A stretch of DNA of 64,000 nucleotides from Ovis canadensis (Eukaryota > Chordata > Mammalia > Artiodactyla > Bovidae): the NCBI RefSeq assembly GCF_042477335.2, contig NC_091255.1, positions 48,834,501 to 48,898,500 of the forward strand. Reading direction: 5' to 3'. Shown piece by piece: positions 11,301 to 23,300 of this stretch. Each line of letters starts with the position of its first letter. The stretch's first letter is position 1. Under the pieces are notes generated by a model. It was given only the letters and a program-made list of their open reading frames with translations. It ran no database searches and was not told the DNA's origin. The translations under genes were made by a program, and so were the position numbers.

Positions 11301-14300
11301 ATGGCTTTCTGAGATTTCCTGGTTTTGTTCCCTTCTCTAATTTGCTTTGGACCTTCTTCCTTCCTTCATTCCTTTTGTCCCTCTTCTGCTGAACTGATTC
11401 TCTTCTCAACAATTTTTATCTTCAGTGTGGTACTCTATCCTCAAGGGAACCCCTGGCAGCCAGGTTGATTTTAAGATTTCATAAGGCTTGGATTGCTCCA
11501 GCCCTTTCGGACCTTCTGACTGCAAGATCCGTAAACTCACATTCTATTAGAGACAGCAAAACCCCTTCTGGTTTCAACTGTTGTTTTTGGTTTTACTTTC
11601 TGTTGACTGCCTGTTGACTAGTTCAAAGTTCTCCTGTTTGCAGGTCCATTTACCGCTCTCTGCTTTTCCAGCCCTGACACCAATCTGATGCAGGTCTTGT
11701 GGCAGTCGTTGCTTTGCTCATGTGCTTGTATTTTGGGGTGTGGGGGATACCTTGTAACCTAGTTTTGTTGTAAATATTGTCCAGAGGGTTTTGATTTTGC
11801 TGTCAGAAGCCCCCATTTGATGTGGAGATTTGAAGAGATCAAAAACTATGCTGCTGCCATTTTTTCCAGAATCCTCTGAGGAAACATTTTTAAAGAAATT
11901 AGACTGTGAAAGGGAGGCTAGAGAGATGGCAGCTGGAAAGAAGGCTCTAAGGTCAAGAGAGGGTTTGGTGTTATTTTTTGAGTTGGAAAATCAAGTATGC
12001 CTAAAGGTTGAAGAAACGATTAAAAAGGGAAAGCAAAGGGAGAGGATAGGTACTAAGTGTGTGATGTCCTTGATTGAGTATATGAGAAGAAGTAGGAACC
12101 AGATGAGAAAACTGTCTTCCGCTGTAATTATAGAGAGGTGGGAAGGAAAGGTGTATGGGAAGGAAGCTGGTGTTCCCTTTGTTTTGTTTTCCTTGTGAAA
12201 TATAATAGGAGGAAAAACATAAAAGAATGGTTGTTGATGAAGAGACAGTATAGGAATTTTGAGATAAAGGAAGTTTAAATAGTTGAGGCTGGAGGTGGCA
12301 CTGATAAATAAAGTTGTAGGATTTTTTTTTTTAATCCCCCTTAGTGATGATCAGTAGTCTAGTTGTAAGCTTAGGAAAAGCAGACAGTTTGGTTGATCCA
12401 GTCCTGAGCACATGGGAATAGGGGATTGGAGGGAGCTACCGATAGGGCTGAAATGATCGGGCCACAGAGTCTAGAGAGAGAAGAAGGCGAATGTGGGAGA
12501 GGACTGATAGGCAGAGAAAAGGTGGGAATGTCAATGAAGCGGATGTCTTAAGAAATGAGAGGGAAGAATAAAGGAATAACTGGGGACGGACAGGAACAAC
12601 AGGCAGGATTTGGGGGGAAAACAGCTTTATTGAGATATAATTTATGTGCCATTCAACTTACCAGTTTAAAATGTCTAGTTCTGTAGTTTTTAGTATATAC
12701 AAGTATGTACAACCATTACCATAGTCAGTTTCAAAATATTTTCATTACTTCAAAAAGAAATTTTGTACCCTTTAACTGTCACTCACCCCCCACAGCTCCT
12801 CCGTTCTCATTTCCCTCCAGCCCTTAACAACCACATACTTCCCTTCTGTGTCTAGAGATTTCCTTATTCTGGCCTTCTTTATGAACAGAATCATATGTGA
12901 TAACATATGACTGGCTTCTTTCACTTAACATATTATTTCCGAAGTTTTCACCCAAATTGTAGCATGTATCAGTACTTCATTCCTTTTCATGGCTGAATAA
13001 TATTCCATTGTGGGATTTCCCTGGCTCAGACAGTAAAGAATCCACCTGGAAATTCTGGAGAATCCCATGGACAAAGAAACCTGGCGGGCTGCAGTCCATG
13101 GGGTCACAGAGTCAGACATGACTGAGTGACTAAGCACACACAATATTCCATTGTATGGGTATACTATATTTTATTTATCCATTCATCTGCTGACAGATAT
13201 TTGAGTTTCTATTTTTTTATGAATAATACTGCTAAAAATATCTATGTTCAGGTTTTTGTGTGGATGTGTGTTTTCGTTTCTCTTGGGTATGTACCTAGGA
13301 ATAGAGTTGCTAAGTCATATGGTAACTGTTCCGTTGTTTGAGGAGTTGTCAGACTGTTTTCCAAAGCAGCTGCACCATTTTACATTCTCAGCAGCCATGT
13401 ATGGGGATTACAGTTTCTCCACATACTCAATGGCACTTATTATTGTCTTGATTTTTTAATTCTGGTCATCCTAATAGGTGTAAAATGGTAACTTGATATG
13501 TATTTACCTGATGTTGAGCATTTTGTCTCGTGCTTGTTGGCCATTTGTGTATCTTCCTAGGAGAAGTGGCTATTCAGATACCTTGTCCATTTTTAAATTA
13601 TTTATTTGTTTATTTTTGGCCGTGCTGGGTCTTCGTTGTTGCCACAAGCAGGGGCTGCTCTTCAGTTGCAGTGGCACAGACCTCTCATTGTGGTGGTTTC
13701 TCACTGCAGAGCATGGGCACTAGGGTGCACAGGCCTCAGTAGTTGTTGCTCACGGGCTTTAGAGCACAGGCTTAGTAGGGCTGAGTAGTTGTGGTGCACG
13801 GGCTTAGTTGCCCTGTGGCATGTGGAATCTGCCTGGACCAGGGATCGAACCTGTGTCCTCGACATTGACAGGTGCATTCTTAACCACTAGACCACCAGGG
13901 AAGTCCCACTTTGTCGTTTGTTTCTTTTTAATCATTGAGTTGTAAGAGTTCTTTACATGTTCTAGATTTATTTCTTATCATCTATATGATTTGCAAGTGT
14001 GTTTTCCATTCTTTGGGTTGTCTTTATTCTTCCTTAATGGTGTTAAGTTTTCAGTTTTGATGAAGTCTAGTATATTTGTTTTTTCTTTAGTTGCCTGTGT
14101 CTGTTGGTGTCATGCATGTCAAAGAAGCTTTTGCTGAATCTGTGCCAAATCCAAAGGCTTGTTTTCTTTTAAGAGTTTTATAGCTTTAGCTCTTAGTTTT
14201 AGGTCTTTGATCCATTTTGAGTTAATCTTTGTATGAGGAGTGGGGTAAGAATGTAACTTCATTCTTTTTTATGTGGCAGTACTGATGAAAACCTGGGGTA

Positions 14301-17300
14301 TTTAAATTTAAGATTTTTTAAAGTAGATCAGATTTACTTAAAATGTGTAGCAGTTCCAGGTAAGACTGGTCTGACATGTGTACATGAAAGTGGATGACTG
14401 AAGTGGAGATGAAAAGTGTGAGCTTATTTCCATAATTTTCAGATGAGTGACAGGGTAGACCCAGGCAAAGACAAAGGTGGAGGTTTTCCCGTTGAACTTA
14501 TAGAGTGTCCCTGTGAAACCTTTTGTAAGTTGAAATGACTTAAAGCAAAGAAGCAATTACCTTAGGACGCTTCTCAGCAAGTGATGCACAAAATAAATTG
14601 AGGTAAAGCACCGGTGCTCACAGACACAGTTCAAGGCTGTGGCAGCTTGATGCTAAGAGGCTGAGTGTAGTTCTCAGGGCAGGAGCTTGGTGGTTGGTGG
14701 TCCCACGCCTTCAGCTTAGGGTATAGAGCTGCTTGTATGACAGCTCACTGCAAGGCAGACACTGAGTGCAGTTTTCACTTTTGCCTTTTTTAAAAAATCT
14801 TTTTCAAATTTCTTTCAGTTTGTGAAAACAAATACTACTATAGGTCTTTTATCAAAGAAAAAAAGCAAAATGGTGTAATCCAAACTTTCAAGAAGTAAGA
14901 CATAGCTAGATGATAGAAACCTCAGAGAAGTAGGAATTTAAAATGAGGTGGAGTTGGGATTAGCAAATGGAAACTGGTATATATAGAATGGATAAGCAAC
15001 AAAGTCCTACTGTACAGCATAAGGAACTATATTCAGTATCCTGTGATAAACTATAATGGAAAAGAATATGAAAAAGAATGTATAGGGACTTCTCTGATCC
15101 AGAAGTTAAGACTTTGTGCCTGTAATGCATGGGGTGCAGTTTTGATCCCTGTTTGGGGAACTAAGTTCCCACATGCCATGTGGCAAGGCCAAAAAAAACC
15201 TGTGTGTGTGTACATATACACACACATACATACAAACACACCCCCATATATATATATATAAAGTGTATATATAGTTATATTCCATGTGTATACTATATAT
15301 ATATAACTATGCTACTTTGCTGTGCAGCAATAATTAAAATTATATAATTTGACTATACTTCAATAAAAGATAAAAGGCGACAGAGATCTGGAAGAGACAT
15401 TGAGAATGAGAAAGATAGATTCCCCTTTTACTCTGAAATATGTGGGGAATGGAAAAATGAGTTAAAACATCTACGTGAGAATTCTGCCAGGGAAGCAGTT
15501 GCTTAAGTGGAGGGTTAGGCTTTAGAGTTGGGAGGGTGTTCACTAAATGGGAAAGGCAGCAGTAGGGAAAATGGTTTTGATGTCAGCCCATAGGCAAAGA
15601 TGCTAAAGAATCTGCCTGCAGTTCAATCCCTTGACTGGGAAGATCCCCTGGAGAATGGCATGGCAGCCCACTCCAGTATTCTTGCCTGGAGAATTCCATG
15701 GACAGAGGAGCCTGGCAGTCCATTGGGTGGCAAAGAGTTGGAAATGAGTCACTAACACTTCCACTTCTGTAGCCAAAGAAGCTTGACCCTAGGGTAACAC
15801 CTTGGCTTCAGTTACACCAGATTTTGATGCTAATTTGGAGTCTTCTCAGCACTATGCTATTTGTATCTTCTGTACTGCCCTGGAAACAAAATTACTTTCT
15901 CCTTTGGAATAAAAGAGTTGCCTCATTTGACATTCCACTACAGACTAAGAAGGGATAGAGCATGAAACAAAGTTCTCTCATTAATCATGCTGATACTATT
16001 TTCAAATGTTTGAATTCAGTCAATGTGTGTTTGTTGGGAGGGGGGAAGGTTTGGGGTTGAAGCGGGGAGAAGCAGTGAATTAAGGTCACATACACACCAA
16101 GCAAGATTCTTGCAACACATGCTGCAGGGAATCTAGGACCAAGGAAAGAACTGAATGATTACCACCCACCCATTCCCAGCTCAAGAGGAGAGAAAATTTC
16201 TTGTGATTGAGGGAAAATGGGAAGAATCTGGAGTACTTGGTTGTTAAAAAGCTGTAAATAAGGGCTTGGTTCTTATAGTGTGGGTGTGGTCTGTGAGCTT
16301 CATAACAGTATCACCTTTCTGGGAATCCTAACTCAAAACACTCAAGAGGCCAAAATACTTAGGCTGGACAGGGAATAAAGGGGAAGGGTAATTAATTGGC
16401 TTATCTGGGCCAGCCTGGCAGTCTAGGTCCTGTTTGAAAAAAGGTCAGAAACTCAGGGCTTGAGAGCTTCTTGTTTCATCAGGAATCTCAGTATCTTTGA
16501 TCAGATTCCTAGGCCATCCTGGGCCTGGAGTTGGTCTGTTACAGATCGAGTGTCAGATCCAGTAGAAGAATAAGAGAACAGTGCACATGTCTGCTGGGGG
16601 CAGAGGTGTTTGGGCACCCTGACTTGTTAGCCCAGCAGTGGGGACTAGACCACCTTCCTTTGAACCCATCTCTTTGCGTCCTTAATGGCAACCCACTTCA
16701 GTGTTCTTGCCTGGAGAATCCCAGGGACAGGGAGCCTGGTGGGCTTCCATCTGTGGGGTCGTGCAGAGTCGGACACGACTGAAGCAACTTTGCAGCAGCA
16801 GCAGCAGCAGCAGCAGGTCTCTAGACCTACTTCCTTAGCCTTTAGCTCTGCCTCACTAGGTCCAAATCTTGGAAGGACCAGGATATGAGAGAGTAACTTG
16901 TAGTCTGAAGCCAGCCCCCTTAGCATGAGTCTTAGCTTCTTTTTTCCCTTACCTGAAACAAGCCACACCTCTCTTGCCTAACCCTTTCTAGTTGCCTCAG
17001 TTTAAAGGATGGCCTTAGGACCCTTCTTTGTATGGATAGATTTTCTACGTCACAAGCAGGATTATTCAGTTTTTTAAAAAATTGAAGTATAATTGATTGG
17101 ATTATTCAATCTTGCTATGCCAAGAGAAGGAAAGGGAAGGGAGCACTTGGGCGTTAATATTTTTTTTTCCTAAGATGCAGTGGTTATACAAGTTCTAAAG
17201 TTTTACAAGTCAAAATTTTATAATTATATCATTCTAGACAGAGTTATTGGCCAAAGAGCTCTCCTGTTGGCAGAAAATTTAGTGTTCATATCATAGATCT

Positions 17301-20300
17301 AAAAAAAATGAAAGCCACTATTTCCCAACTTGAAAGTAATAGTGCCGTGGGAAAGTATGGAGTTATGATAAGGGATTGCAAATTCATTAACTCTGTTTCC
17401 ATTATCTATAGACCAAATCAACATCTATGTTATATACTACTATTTTTTAATATATATAAATTAATTAAAAATATTAATGTATTTTAAAGTATTATTGAAC
17501 ATATAGCAGTTGTTTGTCATTATGTGTTTTCTCAGTTCATGGGTACTATACTGTGCTATTTCTCATGGGATTCTATGAAAATTTTAGGTCCTAAAAGGGG
17601 ATTCATGTAATCTAAAAGGTTGGGAATCTCTGCTGTAAGACATTTTGAGATGAGAGAATTAACAGCTTGAGTTAGAGTGTAGTTATTAGGCACTGCATGT
17701 TTAAGAGACAATTCATTGAGAGAGAAATTATGAAAAAGAAAGCTTCTTCTGTATGCTTTAGACACCTAAACGCCTCTGATCCATAGGCCCTGGGCTTCTT
17801 CCCCAGAGGCTGCAGCTATTTGTTTTGTTGGGTTTTTTTGCCATTTAGTTTGAGGTAAAATTGTACTGTATAAATTTAAGGTGTAACAACAGCATAATCG
17901 TTTGACTTACATCGTGGAATGATTATCACAATAAGCTTAGTGAAAGAGGTTGCTGCTCCTGACAGTTCCATGCATATCTTACTGGAAAACCTAACGAGAT
18001 CTATATAAGCTTGTTTATGTGTGCATATATATATTGTTTAGTCGCTAAGTTGTTTCCAGCTCTCTTGTGACCCCATGGACTGTAGCCCACCTCCATCCGA
18101 TGGCAAGAATATTGGAGTGGGTTGCCATTTCCTTCTCTAGGGAATCTTCCTGTCCCAGAGATTAAACCCACGTTTCTCGCGTTGGCAGATTCTTTATCAC
18201 TGAGCCACCTGGGAAGCCGTGTATGTATATACACACACATATATTTATGTATGTGTGTTTTGTCTGAGCCATGGAGCTTGTGGATGGATCTTCGTTCTTC
18301 TACCAGGAGTTGAACCTGGGCCCTTGACAGTGAAGGTGTAGAGTCCTAACCACTGGACTGCTGGAGAATTCCCTGTATAGGTTTTTTTAATGTGGTTTTA
18401 ATTTTTTTTTAAACGATGCTTCTATTCAGTAGGAATTTTAGTAAAAATATTGAAGTGTTTGCTTTTAATTCTTGCATTATAGTAAAATTGGTTAGAAAAT
18501 GTTTTCCTAAAGAATGGAAAATTTTTAAATGCACTAGTTGGATCTTATCTCCATAGCTAACAGGGAAGCTTAAAGGGAAATTATTTATTTATTTGCACCA
18601 GGTCTTAGTTGCGGCATGTGGGATCTTTAGCTAGGCATGCAAACTCTTTAGTTGCCAATATGTGGGATCTAGTTCCCTGACCCAAGGGTTGAACCTGGGA
18701 TCCCTGCATTGGGAGCACAGAGTCTTATCCATGGGACCACCAAGAAAGTACCAGGAAACTTTTTTCAGGGCGATGACGGGGAGTACAGTGAAGAGGAAAA
18801 CTCCAAAGTGGAGCTGAAATCAGAAGCCAATGATGCTGCTAATTCTTCAGCAAAAGATGAGAAGGGAGAAGAAAAGCCTGACACCAAAGGCACTGTGACT
18901 GGAGAGAGGCAAAGTGGGGATGGACAGGTTAGTACCCACCAAAGGTACTAAATGGGTTCCATTTCCATTCGAGTTCTGGAACAGGGGCTTTTAAGCTTGG
19001 AGTGAGTAAAGAGCTCTTTATCTGTCTGACAGGAAAGCACAGAGCCTGTGGAGAACAAAGTCGGTAAAAAGGGCCCTAAACATTTGGATGATGATGAAGA
19101 TCGGAAGAACCCAGCATACATACCCCGGAAAGGGCTCTTTTTTGAGCATGATCTTCGAGGGCAGACTCAGGAGGAAGAAGTCAGGTAACAGCCCCTTGCT
19201 ACTGCTCTGTAATGTGTTAGTATTATATGTATTCCATGCTTACTACATGCCAGGCACTTTACTAAGTGCTTTACCTGTATTATCTTATTTACTGTTCACA
19301 ACATTTTAAGGTAAGTATTATGATTATCCCCTTTGTACAAATGAGGAAAGTAAGACTTAGAATATTTAGTTACTTTTGGTGGAGGAGCTGGGATCCAGAC
19401 TTCTATGTCAACTGCCTTCATTAATCTGAGGCTCAAGGCCTCTAAATACTTGCATAGGTGGCCTTACAGGAGAGAGATGTTTCCAGAGTGCTGAGTAGTT
19501 TGAAGTAAAGGCTTTCCTTATTTTTATACCTGTTACATTGATGCCCGGCAGGCCCTGCGGTGCTGTGATTCACCCTTGCTTTTGGAAGGCCTGTTGTGTA
19601 TAACCTGTCTGGGAAGATGGAGAGATTACCTGAGTTCCTAATGTTTCTCTGCCAACCCTGTTTATTTCATGAACATCTTTACTTGGCAGAGTCTGCCAAC
19701 TTAAGACACTTTTCCCTGGTTCCAACCAGACCCAAGGGACGTCAGCGAAAGCTGTGGAAGGATGAGGGTCGCTGGGAGCATGACAAGTTTCGGGAAGATG
19801 AGCAGGCTCCAAAGTCCCGACAGGAGCTCATTGCTCTTTATGGCTATGACATCCGCTCAGCTCACAATCCTGATGATATCAAACCCCGAAGAATCCGGAA
19901 ACCTAGGTGAGGACATTTTGGAGCCTATATTATTGATATTTGCAAGGAAAAAAAAAAACTTCTGCTTTTAAAAATGCCATTCCGGCCCGTAATTGAATGG
20001 GTGAGGAATATGGGAAGTCTGCCTGACCCACAGTTTATATATCTAGTGGTCCCTTTTATTATTTCTCTGTTCCCTTTGTTCAGGTTTGGGAGTCCTCCAC
20101 AAAGAGATCCAAACTGGATTGGTGAGCGGCCAAGTAAGTCTCACCGCCACCAGGGTCCTGGGGGCACCCTACCACCCAGGACATTTATCAACAGGAATGC
20201 TGCAGGTACTGGCCGCATGTCGGCTCCCAGGAATTACTCTCGATCTGGAGGCTTCAAGGAAGGTCGTACTGGTTTTAGGCCTGCAGAAGCTGGTGGACAG

Positions 20301-23300
20301 CACGCTGGCCGGTCTGGTGAGACTGTTAAACATGAGACTAGTTACCGGTCTCGGCACTTGGAGCAGACTCCTGTAAGGGATCCATCTCCAGAAGCAGATG
20401 CTCAAGTGCTTGGCAGTCCTGAGAAGGAAGAGGTAGCCCCTGAGATACCAAATCCTGCTCCTGATACTGCACCACCAGCTCCTGACAGGCCTGTTGAAAA
20501 GAAATCCTATTCCCGGGCAAGAAGAACCAGAATCAAAGCTGGAGATGCAGGCAAGGTTGCAGAGGAGGTGCCCCCTCCACCCGAAGGGCTGACCCCAGCA
20601 CCTCCAGTTCCAGAAGCTACACCTCCTACGCCTGCTAAGACTGGAAACTGGGAGGCTCCAGTGGATTCTACTACAGGGGGTCTTGAACAAGATGTGGCAC
20701 AACTAAATATAACAGAACAAAATTGGAGTCCAGGGCAGCCTGCCTTCCTGCAGTCACGGGAGCTTCGGGGTAGGTACCTAGGGTTAATGACTAGCTTTTA
20801 TCCCTTTGCATCATTGGACTTAGGGGCATGGAACTAATGTCTCTCAGAGATGTGGTATCTGACAATATCTTCATTTTCATTAATTGCAAGAAACAAATGG
20901 ATCCATAGGTATATTCATCCAAAGAGCTCAGAGCAGCTTTATCTGTTACATAAGACTAGCCCACTACTTTGCTTACTATTTACTATTAACTGATCAGTCA
21001 CCGCTATTGAGCTTTGAGTGCAGAATCCTTTACCACTCTCTGTAGAAAAAGTGGAAGAAGGCAGTGTTCTTTATTATTTTAGCTAATGGTTAAATGTTTT
21101 AGTCTTCTAGAGCCAGGCTGCCCAGTAGAATTTTCTGTAATGATGATGCTTTTGAATACTTGTAATGTGGCCAGAGTGACTGAAAAACTGAATTTTTCAT
21201 TTTTAATTAATTGAAATTTAAGTAACCATATGTGGCTAGTGGATACCATGTTGGGACAGCATAGTGCTCATGACTAGGAACTACCTACCATCCCTTTGAC
21301 CCATCCTTTTTTTTTTTCTTCCTCCAGTCAGATAGATCAGAGGATCTTTTCCATTGTTTCTGAAATCTAATTCAAACTTAGATTGGAAAACCTCACTTGG
21401 ACTGGCAGTTTTAGCATCCTTCTCTGGTGTGCTTAATTTTGGAGTACCAAAAACTAGGGTAGCCTAGCCTAAACTGGGACCTGGAGTTGATCTTTGGATA
21501 GAGAAGTACACTCTATCGTGCCAGTGCCTTATTACTATTGGAAGACAGTCTCCAGAACATTCCTTTTTTGTCCTGAGTCATCTTCAACCAGAGGGGAATC
21601 TCTTCCCATACTTTTAGCCTAGACCTCTGTGCCAGAAATAATCAGAGGTAGATTTAGAACATCCTTCTCTGCCTAGTTGTTGCTCAGAAACATTAGAGTT
21701 GAGATTTTCCAGTATGTTTGATAATATTATATGCTAATTATAACCTCCCAGGGATTCTGTATGGTAAATATTTGATGGGAAAATTTTGAACTTGCATTTT
21801 CTGAGTTGCATTACTGAAGTAATTTTTTTTTTTTCATGTTCAAAGGCTTTACTGCTATATTAAGGTGGCAGGCAATGGGGGCAAATTTCCAAATGCTGGT
21901 GTTGACAGAAAGCAGAGATAGTTTACAAGGGATTTTGTTAGTTTAAAAGATGAGAGCCATTCCCCATGTTGGATTCTTCACCCTGTCATTTTCTTGATGT
22001 ATCTTTAGTTATGTTCACATCTATCTGCTCTGCAGCAGTGACTTTTTTGGTGTATTACAGGTATGCCCAACCATATACACATGGGAGCAGGACCTCCACC
22101 TCAGTTCAACCGGATGGAAGAAATGGTACAGAGGAGGAAAGGGGCGCACGTAGTAGAGGGTTGCATGTCACAGTTGGTCACTGTTTAAGCCAAGTTAGTT
22201 TTCCCATGTTTCCCTTTTAGGGTCTCTGGAAATGTATGGTTTAGGTTTGGGTTTAGAGCTTAATGTTTTTCATCAGTTTTTCAATTCATTTTGTAAAATT
22301 TTTTTTTGGCATGTACACACTGCTGTATGTATTTGGTTGCGCTGGGTCTTCATTGGTATTCAGTGGGTTTTCTCTAGTTGTGGACAGTGGGGGCTGCTGT
22401 CTGCTTGCAGTGCACAGTCTTCTCACTGTGGTGGCTTCTCTTGTTTCGGAGCACAGGCCCTAGGCGCATGGGCTTCAGTAATTGTGGGACATGGGCTGAG
22501 TAGTTGTGACTTCCTGGCTCTAGGGCACACAGGCTTCAGTAATTGTAGTTCCCAGGCTCTGGAGTGCAAGGACTTCCGTGGTGGCACATGGGCTTAGTTG
22601 CTCTGAGGCATGTGAAATCTTCCCAGACCAGGGATCAAACCCATGTCCCCTGTATTAGCAAGCGGATTCTTATCAACTGTGCCACCAGAGAAGTCCTGCA
22701 AATACTTCTTTAATACAGCCATGTACCCAGTAAATGTTTTGCAGTATCTATGGGACGTTAGGAGAGAGTCAGCCTTTTGGAACTCTTCTTGCTCAGACCT
22801 CTTTCTTTCTTTCAGGGTGTCCAGGGTGGGCGAGCCAAACGCTATTCATCACAACGGCAAAGACCTGTGCCAGAGCCCCCTGCCCCTCCTGTGCATATCA
22901 GCATCATGGAAGGACATTACTATGATCCATGTGAGTTTATTTTTATAGCTGGGATATCTTTCTTGGTAGGATGGAGTGAACTAAAAGACCAGCCTTCTGA
23001 ACTTCCCTTGTGACCTTTCATGGTGGTTAACAAACATTCTCTGGTTGCTGTTTTCTTCATATGGAAAATTGAGAACATCTTATCAGGGGCTTGGGGGACA
23101 AGGAAACTTGTCCATTTGATGGAAAGAGTGAGGATTTATGAGAGTCCCAATGTGATATCTTACAGTGCAGTTCCAGGGACCAATCTATACCCATGGTGAC
23201 AGCCCTGCCCCACTGCCTCCTCAGGGCATGATTGTACAGCCAGAAATGCACCTTCCCCACCCAGGTAAGCTTTGCACCTCTGCTTGTATGCTTCCAGTAC

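Larger units (their letters stand above)
12605..14260 (-). mobile_element. L1 LINE 3' portion, antisense, broken by two SINEs
   Basis: Typical antisense L1 phrases run in order: AACAGCTTTATTGAGATATA, GGCTGAATAATATTCCATTG, TTTATCCATTCATCTGCTGA, GGTATGTACCTAGGAATAGA, AGCTGCACCATTTTACATTC, GAGTTGTAAGAGTTCTTTAC, and GATCCATTTTGAGTTAATCT. Interrupted at 13012-13141 by a Bov-tA and at about 13597-13907 by a CHR SINE. No long open frame survives. Confidence 0.85.
6529..18768 (+). other. CASC3: CASC3 intron 3 (12.2 kb), overview
   Basis: Large first-class intron with no gene of its own that I can support. Repeats inside are listed separately. Stretches where I recognise nothing specific: 6540-7150, 8100-9190, 10070-10880, 11310-12600, 14270-14950, 15770-16680 and 16820-17830. 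An open frame of about 120 codons at 11830-12198 lacks splice context or family resemblance and looks like chance. Confidence 0.7.

Noticed and set aside
11830-12198. 122-codon open frame in CASC3 intron 3
   Set aside because: No flanking splice signals suiting the CASC3 frame, no family resemblance; likely chance.
18709-18951. Alternative first exon of CASC3 starting inside the CHR SINE
   Set aside because: The ATG at 18709 is SINE sequence reading into exon 4 by chance; there is no promoter evidence.
19974-20837. 287-codon open frame as a separate gene
   Set aside because: It is CASC3 exon 7 (20084-20769) read through both splice sites into introns.
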